A DNA stretch of 64,000 bases from positions 4,464,001 to 4,528,000 of the forward strand of contig CP075495.1 of assembly GCA_021613535.1 (NCBI GenBank), written 5' to 3'. Numbering within the stretch: position 1 is the stretch's first letter; the number at the start of each line of letters is the position of its first letter. Both the position numbers and the translations under genes were made by a program. Below the pieces are notes generated by a model that was not told the DNA's origin, did no database searches, and was given only the letters and a program-made list of their open reading frames with translations. Of this stretch, positions 57,391-64,000 are shown one piece after another. The stretch is from Adineta vaga (Eukaryota > Rotifera).

Positions 57391-58483
57391 AATATCTTTT
57401 CGTTACGTTTATATGCAATCTCTGTAAGATATATATATATATATATATACTGAAAGTGATAAGTCAGGAACAGAGTAGAATATTCTAACATCATTGATTC
57501 ATATTTATATATTTATTTCGTGGGAAAAATTTACCAAAGGTTAATTGTGTGTGACAGTGTATATTATCTATCATGACGTTGTCTTAGTTGCATTTCCGTT
57601 TTCTTCAACTGACTCATTTAAATATTTATCATTTTTCGATAGTTGACGATAAGTAATTTCATATACAGTGTGCGCATTGCAAAAGATGTATAAAAAAAGT
57701 ATATCACAATGCACAGGTTGTGTCGTATGACACATTTTACACGAAAATATTGATCTGTGACTCGTTGATGAGTAGAAACTAAAAGGTAAAATCTAGTCTA
57801 TATATCCAGAGAAATTGTTTTAAATAGATGGGTATTTCTCACATATGTGATCAAAAAATGAGTAATTTAGAATAAGTATGAATCATTAGAATCCTGAAAG
57901 CAAATTAAAAATAATCATAGTATCGATTATATAGTTGGAAAAATCAAAGTTTGATTTAAATATGAAGGTCACAAATAGTTTGGTAGGAATAATTACAATC
58001 TATCAACGCATCATACTCAGTTGTGATGAAATAATAATGTCTTCAGAACGAAATCGTTCTCTGTAATATGGATTCGTATGTTATAATAAAGTAATGTGAA
58101 TTTTAACTAACTCGAACGTCTATTATAGACATCTGTCTTCACAGGATGTTGACAATACATTCTTAACCAATAGAATGTTTTTATGTTCTGTTCTGTGTTT
58201 GTTCTATGTTAGTTATATCGTTATAGATACTAACTGTAACTGCGTGAGTGTAGGATGGTATGTTTGTCCGTTAAAATTTCCTCCATACTTTTTTATTGTG
58301 TTCTGTCATGTGTGCTTGAGCGAACTCGCGGTGCGTTCGATTAAAATACTTGTCAATATGTATTATTACTAATGAGTATGCACTTTTTCGTTCTTTTTTC
58401 AATTCTTCGAAGACACTTCGACTCATTTTTTCTTTTTCAATTTGAAAAGATTTTAAAAAATAACAACAACAAAATCTTCTTCA
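57391..58483. other. Divergent upstream region between peptidase B and the TMEM64-like gene
   Basis: Promoters for both directions are expected. A TA microsatellite lies at 57428-57450. A 65-codon frame at 58175 has no recognisable feature and is not called. Confidence 0.45.
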
Positions 58484-59548
58484 ATGTCTGATATAACAAC
58501 TGTAAAATTTTCTTCTCTGCCAACTGCATCTATACATTCAATAGCACCTGATTCATCAACATCCTACGATATCAATGATTATGAAATTAAAACTGAACCA
58601 AATTCTGATTTACCATTTCTTTCTAAAAAGAAATTAATTCAATTTAAACCTACACATCGTGATATATTTCATTCAAGCAATTTCAATGGACCATCATTTA
58701 AACAAATCATCTTCTTTTTTATTATGTTTGTCTTAGTAACTTCTCTATGTTCATATTTATATAAAGATTCATTAATCAATATTTTACTCATTCTCGAAAC
58801 ATTACCATGGTGGTGGACATCGTTGTTTTTTTGTATTCTATTCACGGTCGTTTCGTTACCATTTGCTTGGGGTAAAAGAGAAAAGAAAATCTTATGAAAA
58901 TATAATGTCTATTTTCTTTATATTTAGGTTATATTCTATTAAATATTGCTTGTGGATTTCTATATGGATTTGTTTATGGCGTAATCTTCATTGTGCTTTA
59001 TGCTGGAATTGGTTTATCGATTTCTTTTTATGTTTGTCGCTTTATCTTAACTCATAATTATTGTGTAATTAAAAATGTTAAAACAACATTTGAAAATAGT
59101 GAAATCATTCAAACAATGATTAAAGTTTTAAATAGTGCAGATGGCTATAAAATTATTTTTCTCAGTCGATTAACTCCGGTAAGGAAAAGAAGGAAAAAGA
59201 AAAAGTTTATTTTTCTAATTCTATTTATATTAGATTCCTCTTGGTTTACAAAATGGTTTCTATTCAATAAGTAATATACCATTTCGCATTTATCTTTTCT
59301 GGTCATTATGTGGTTTAATTCCAACACAAATTATTTATTGTTCACTTGGTTCTCGACTTCATTCAATGACAGATTTAATTTTAATTGATAAACGAACAAA
59401 AACTGTTGGTATTATTGTTGGTTTATGCGAATGTTTTATGACCATTGTTTTAACATATTATGTATTTCGTACAGCTAAGAAAGTACTGAATAAATTGTTA
59501 CTTGAAACAGCAGAATCAAGTGAAAATTTATTAGTTGTTAAAGGATAA
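58484..59548 (+). CDS. TMEM64/TVP38-like VTT-domain membrane protein
   Basis: Exons 58484-58871, 58928-59178, 59234-59548, 317 residues. A polar N-terminal tail of about 75 residues leads to a transmembrane helix (IIFFFIMFVLVTSLCSYLY), a second (WWWTSLFFCILFTVVSLPFA), then the VTT/SNARE-associated core NIACGFLYGFVYGVIFIV, with the family motif FLSRLTP plus IPLGLQNGFYSI and a C-terminal helix. Family members are ER/Golgi proteins linked to lipid scrambling and calcium-pump regulation; the exact role here is not shown. AATAAA at 59630. RFC3 begins 220 bases downstream. Confidence 0.85.
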
Positions 59549-59760
59549 ATAACTTCAGCTTTATGTTGTATTTTCATATGATAATGAAACAACTGTTTCT
59601 ATTTTCTTTTTTGTATTATTTCATGTAAAAATAAAAACAAAAGATAATAATGATCTAATCGAAATTATGTCCTTTTTTTCTCCTCAAATCTATTGATTAT
59701 CTTGTCTACTCAATGGAGAAAAAGTTTTAATTCTAGTGAATTGAATGATCGTTTTCACTT

Positions 59761-59768
59761 ATATTTAG
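59761..59768 (+). promoter_or_regulatory. Candidate trans-splice acceptor abutting the RFC3 start
   Basis: Atatttag sits immediately before the RFC3 ATG, leaving no room for a conventional 5' UTR if used. Together with the short distance to the upstream gene it suggests spliced-leader addition. Confidence 0.45.
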
Positions 59769-61236
59769 ATGAGCTTATGGTGTGATAAATATCGTCCGAA
59801 AACTTTCGATGAACTTGACTATCAATTAGAACAAGCCAATCTATTAAAATCAATTGTAAACGAAGTTTTTGGCGTTATTTTATACTTTATATATCTTGAT
59901 TATTAAGGTTGCAAACGGTGATTTTCCTCATTTGTTAATCTTTGGTCCGAATGGTTCAGGAAAAAAAACTCGAATCATATGTTTACTTCATGCTTTATAC
60001 GGAGATGGCGTTCAATCTCTTCGTATTGAAAATCATCAATATGAAACTCCATCAAGAAAAAAACTCGATATAACTACCATTGGTAGTCATTTTCATATAC
60101 AAGTTAATCCAAGGTGAATTTTCTATAGATCTAATTAATTCTAAAGAGAACTTATTTTTCATTTAGTGATGTTGGTATTTATGATCGTATTATTATACAA
60201 GAATTAATAAAAACTATTGCTCAAACAAAACAAATCAATAGTGATGAACAACGATCTTTTAAAAGTATGTACTGATAAATATTGACTGATTGAAATATCA
60301 ATATTGATTTTGTAAGTTATTGTTATTGTCGAAGTGGATAAATTAACACGAGATGCCCAACATAGTCTTCGACGTACAATGGAAAAATATATGAATTCAT
60401 GTCGATTGATACTTTGTTGTAATTCAACATCACGAGTTATTCCAGCAATTCGTAGTCGATGTTTAGCATTCCGAATGGCTGCACCATCTGTTGATGAGGT
60501 TAATTAATTCATTGAAGAAAATATTATTCTTTTATTTGTCGTTAGATTAATATTGTTCTACAAAAAGTAGCATACTTCGAAGGAATTAAGTTATCATTTG
60601 ATTTATCTAAACGTATTGCTGAAAAAAGTCAAAGAAATCTTCGAAGAGCTTTATTGATGTTTCAAACATGTGCTTCACAAAAGTAATACATGATTTTTGT
60701 GACAAAATTCAAGAGAGAAAGAAAGATATGTTCTTTGTTGAATTAGTATTTCGTTAACAAACGATCAAGAAATAATTGAACCCGATTGGGAAATATATCT
60801 ACGTGATACAGCTCGAATGATAAGTGTACAACAAACACCACAACGGTAGATCAGATTATCCTAATATTCGATTTATGAATATATTGCTTTTGATTTGCAT
60901 AGACTTTTAGAAGTTCGTGAACGTCTCTATGAATTAATTGCACATTGCATTCCTCCTGAGATTATCTTTAAAGTAGAAACTTTATTTTTTGTATTCAACT
61001 CGTATCTATTTGAATTTTGCATTGATTTTTAGCATTTATTGGAAGAACTGTTAATCAATTGTGATGAAACATTAAAAATTCAAATAACACAATTAGCAGC
61101 TGAATATGAACATCGTCTTCGACAAGGATCCAAACATATCTTTCATCTCGAAGCATTTCTTGCAAAATTCATGTGTGTTTATAAACAACATATTGAAATA
61201 ACAACTGCTGTTATTCTCGATGAAAATTTTGATTAA
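59769..61236 (+). CDS. RFC3: Replication factor C subunit 3 (clamp loader)
   Basis: Exons 59769-59855, 59908-60113, 60167-60264, 60317-60498, 60546-60682, 60747-60845, 60903-60972, 61033-61236 give 360 residues, as in animals (about 356). Loads the PCNA clamp at primer ends. Visible: N-terminal MSLWCDKYRPKTFDELDY, Walker A GPNGSGKKTR (about 42-51), Walker B-type EVDKLTRDAQHSLRRTMEKY (about 136), sensor and SRC motif LILCCNSTSRVIPAIRSRC, and the C-terminal collar with RLLEVRERLYELIAHCIPPE and EHRLRQGSKHIFHLEAF. AATAAA at 61287. Confidence 0.97.
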
Positions 61237-61518
61237 TATGTGAATTTAATTTTAATTCATTATTCTTGAATATTATATTCATAAATAATAAAAGTTCAAA
61301 TATTGTTTTAGTGCATATTTTCTTGTCAAATAATATCTATATCAATTCAGATCTTTATTTTTTCTAAACTCACGCCATCAATATCTTGTCAATTAGGAGA
61401 TGTGAAAATCGAACATCTGTCGAAAATCAATTGTTGATTTTCTATATAAATCCTACGATGTAAATTTCATTGCATTGCTTTTCTTTCGATTATTTGAGGG
61501 AATCTGTGAGAATATCAA

Positions 61519-63287
61519 ATGTTTCTTTCTTATTTAAGTTTTATCCTAACTTGTGGTAGGATTTCTTTTTGATGTTTTCGGATACAATAAATCTTTCTTC
61601 ATAGGTCTCGCACTAGCACAGTATGCTCGAGTACATACACCAACTGAACGAATGAGACTTTTGGTAGAATTACATACATGAATATTTTCGAGTGTAATTC
61701 TTTATTTGATTATTAGGGTCCCTTGGCTTATGCTGATGCTCGATTGACATTTAACTGTCCAGCATTAAATCCATCGCCAACTATTCCAACATCAGGTGTT
61801 TATTTTTCTTATCAATTTGTTTTAGTCAATTTTAATTATTTGTTTTCTAGTTCATGCTTTACGACCAGCTGATATTAAACATATCGCATCCATGGGTGAT
61901 AGTTTAACTGTACGTTTAAATGAAAACAAAAGTGGAAAATCTGTTGATGTACTATTTTTATCTTAGGCTGCTAATGGAGCCAAAGCACATTCCATTGTTG
62001 CTGTTATAGTTGAATATCGGGGTGTGTCCTGGAGGTAAGAAATCTATATTGAGTATTATCCAAATTATTTTATGATTTTGTAGTATCGGTGGTGATGATA
62101 GTTTAAAAACAGTTGTCACTTTACCAAGTAAGGTTTTACAATATCGTATGATATTACTTGATGTTTCTCGTCTAGATATTTTACGTCAATTTAACAGTCT
62201 GTTGGATGGTTATTCAAAAGGTACTGGTGATCGAAATAATTCGAAAGCTGGTTTCAATGTTGCTAAAGCTGGTGCTATTTCTTCGTAAGTTTACATTTCT
62301 ATTTTGGAAAGAAAATTCTACTTGATATTATTTCGAAGTGATATGCCAACTCAAGCAAATCTTCTTGTTGAGAGAATGATTCGAGCATTGGGTGCTGCTA
62401 AATTTGCTGCTGATTGGAAATTAGTTACATTTTTCATTGGTGGTAATGATCTTTGTGGTTATTGCAAAGATCATGTATGTTTATTTGATGTTTCTATCAA
62501 ATAAAATTTTGTTTATCTATTTCAATTAGGATCGATTTAGTGCAGCTACATATACAAATAATATTAAACGAGCATTGGATATTCTCAAAGCACGAATGCC
62601 TCGTACATTGGTCAATTTTGTTACTGTTCTTAATGTTGCTGAACTTGAAGATTTACATGAAGGTATTCGATGTCAAACTTCACAAAAGTAAGATTCGATC
62701 TAGAAGAGAATTTCATCTTTTTGTTTGTTTGTTAGTTTTATGTGTGATTGTGCTGTGAATAAGAAAACACGTGAAGAAGTTCGTGTAGCAAATATTGAAT
62801 ATCAAAAATCAACAGCTCAATTAATTGATTCAGGTATTTACGATACAGCCGATGATTTTACCGTTGTTCGACAACCCTTTATGGAACATATGAAAGTACC
62901 AGCATTGGTATGAAAAGAGTTTTCTTTGAAAAAGCAAAAATCACTTGTATGAATTTGTAGAATAATGGCTTAGCTGATTTCTCATATTTCTCTCCAGATT
63001 GTTTTCATTTCAGTCAAAAAGGTCATGAAGCAGCAGCTATTGAACTTTGGAATAACATGGTGAGAAATTTGATTTATTCTACAAATCAATGAAAAAACTA
63101 TCGATCTGTTCTATTGTATTTATAGATGCAAAAAGTTGGTGAAAAAACAACTTTATGGAATTTATTAGATACTCTTAGCTGTCCTTCAACAGTAAGATAT
63201 TATTTATTTGATTTGATAGATTGTTAAAAATGACTTTTATCTTTTTAGGGCAACGGATATATCTATACAATGAAGAATAGTGCTTGA
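61519..63287 (+). CDS. Secreted phospholipase B1-like GDSL lipase, single unit
   Basis: Exons 61519-61555, 61605-61663, 61717-61795, 61851-61909, 61967-62034, 62084-62127, 62176-62284, 62339-62474, 62530-62687, 62736-62907, 62961-63059, 63126-63191, 63249-63287 give 374 residues. The first exon supplies a signal peptide ([18 protein letters not shown]), found only by splicing. [20 protein letters not shown] carries the nucleophile Ser (about 76). [15 protein letters not shown] is block III with Asn/Asp. [11 protein letters not shown] holds the Asp-His pair (about 320/323). It hydrolyses acyl chains of phospholipids by family knowledge. Vertebrate PLB1 has four such units plus an anchor; here there is one and no C-terminal helix. 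AATAAA at 63350. Confidence 0.93.
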
Positions 63288-63565
63288 GTCAAAACATAAT
63301 CTTTTATTGATCGTTCGAAATTTTCTTTTGTTTTTTTCTATGCTAAGTCAATAAAAGCATACTAATGAAAAAGAGCGAGAGAGAAATATCTTGACCGATC
63401 AGTGAATTGTTTGATATTTATGAGAAAAGAAATTCATCAAGGTCAAACGTTCAAGTTGAACGAACAGAGAGAAAATAGAGAGAAAGAAAGAGATATTAGA
63501 CTCGATAACTTTCTCGACAAATATAGATCAGTTCATTCATTTGAATCGTTCACAAACTGAAGAAA

Positions 63566-63974
63566 ATGCAATACTATCTTGTTTTCATCATTTTGCTCAT
63601 TGGCTATACAACTTCTGTGAATTCACAAACCGCTCAAACTTTGACAGTACCTGTCGTTTCAACTACTGTTGCAGTTAATGTTGTAAAAGAAGTTGTAACT
63701 GTTGAACAGACAACAGTTGTACCAATTGCAAACAACCATTGTACCAGTTGTTGTTGTTAAAGAAGAGACAGTTGTTCCAACTACAACAACTGTTGAATCA
63801 TCGGTGACACCAAAGACATTACCTGTTGTAAATAAATCACTTGTTACACCATGGCCTGAACCACTACCACATCCTCTTGGTTACTGCATTCGTGGTCGCT
63901 TACGTTGCTCGAAAATTCGTCGTTGTTGTACAGGACCATGTGACTTTGCTACGATGAAATGTCCATCATTGTAA
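63566..63974 (+). pseudogene. Small secreted Val/Thr-repeat protein with cystine-knot-like C-terminus, frame broken
   Basis: A 64-codon frame from 63566 begins with a clear signal peptide (MQYYLVFIILLIGYTTSVNS) and Val/Thr repeats, then stops at 63760. An overlapping frame one base out continues the same Val/Thr-type repeats and ends at 63974 with six cysteines spaced C-x6-C-x5-CC-x3-C-x6-C, the inhibitor-cystine-knot pattern. The two parts look like one gene with a single-base frame change around 63725-63740. No plausible intron of normal size spans it. The function of the knot (defence, protease inhibitor, toxin-like or signalling) cannot be told. Confidence 0.6.
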
Positions 63975-64000
63975 ATCAACAATATTCAAAACAAACTTCA

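Noticed and set aside
58175-58372. 65-codon cysteine-rich frame upstream of the TMEM64-like gene
   Set aside because: No cleavable signal peptide followed by ordered cysteines, no homologous pattern, and no splice context.

Overview
The window looks like nuclear DNA of a small-genome invertebrate, most likely a bdelloid rotifer. It is AT-rich, with dense genes on both strands, introns mostly of 45-65 bases, and standard-code metazoan genes (FoxP, IP3 receptor, CHID1, RFC3, ACO2). Two further clues are a decayed copy that resembles the large F-box/leucine-rich families of bdelloids and a pair of bacterial-type C1 cysteine peptidases. The species cannot be fixed from sequence alone. All gene models below were built by reading splice sites and frame. 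The complete, unbroken models add up to a whole number of codons.

Layout: the 5' part of HMG-CoA synthase (minus, 1-722). Three decayed trypsin-like copies (1484-2984) lead into one intact three-domain serine peptidase gene (3495-6554). Then FoxP (minus, 7619-11019), a matrin/C2H2 zinc-finger gene (minus, 12869-15633), a non-autonomous hAT-like element with an 8-base target duplication (16779-17404), an F-box-like relic, mitochondrial aconitase (19292-22748), and 3.5 kb without a gene. The inositol trisphosphate receptor follows (26281-41059, about 48 exons), then CHID1 (41909-43279). A small RFamide-type neuropeptide precursor lies on the minus strand (44248-44711), then RPL37, an outer-dynein-arm docking-type coiled-coil gene, an unrecognised coiled-coil protein with a basic tail, and two frameshifted cysteine peptidase paralogues. 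The window ends with a collinear plus-strand run, TMEM64-like / RFC3 / phospholipase B1-like / small secreted cystine-knot-like gene, spaced 220-282 bases apart.

The most notable signals: (1) the IP3 receptor carries two pairs of homologous, phase-matched tandem exons that cannot be spliced together without a frameshift. One pair encodes the S4-S5 linker/S5 helix and luminal turret of the channel, the other a segment of the regulatory region, so four channel isoforms are predicted. (2) A 133-residue secreted precursor ends in an amidatable RFG followed by an R-H-R-R cleavage site. (3) Two 12-base microexons in the serine peptidase gene encode the S1 specificity pocket just before the catalytic serine motif, in a protein whose first two domains have lost catalytic residues. 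(4) Splice acceptors abut the start codons of RFC3 and CHID1, which together with the tight collinear spacing suggests spliced-leader trans-splicing and a possible operon.
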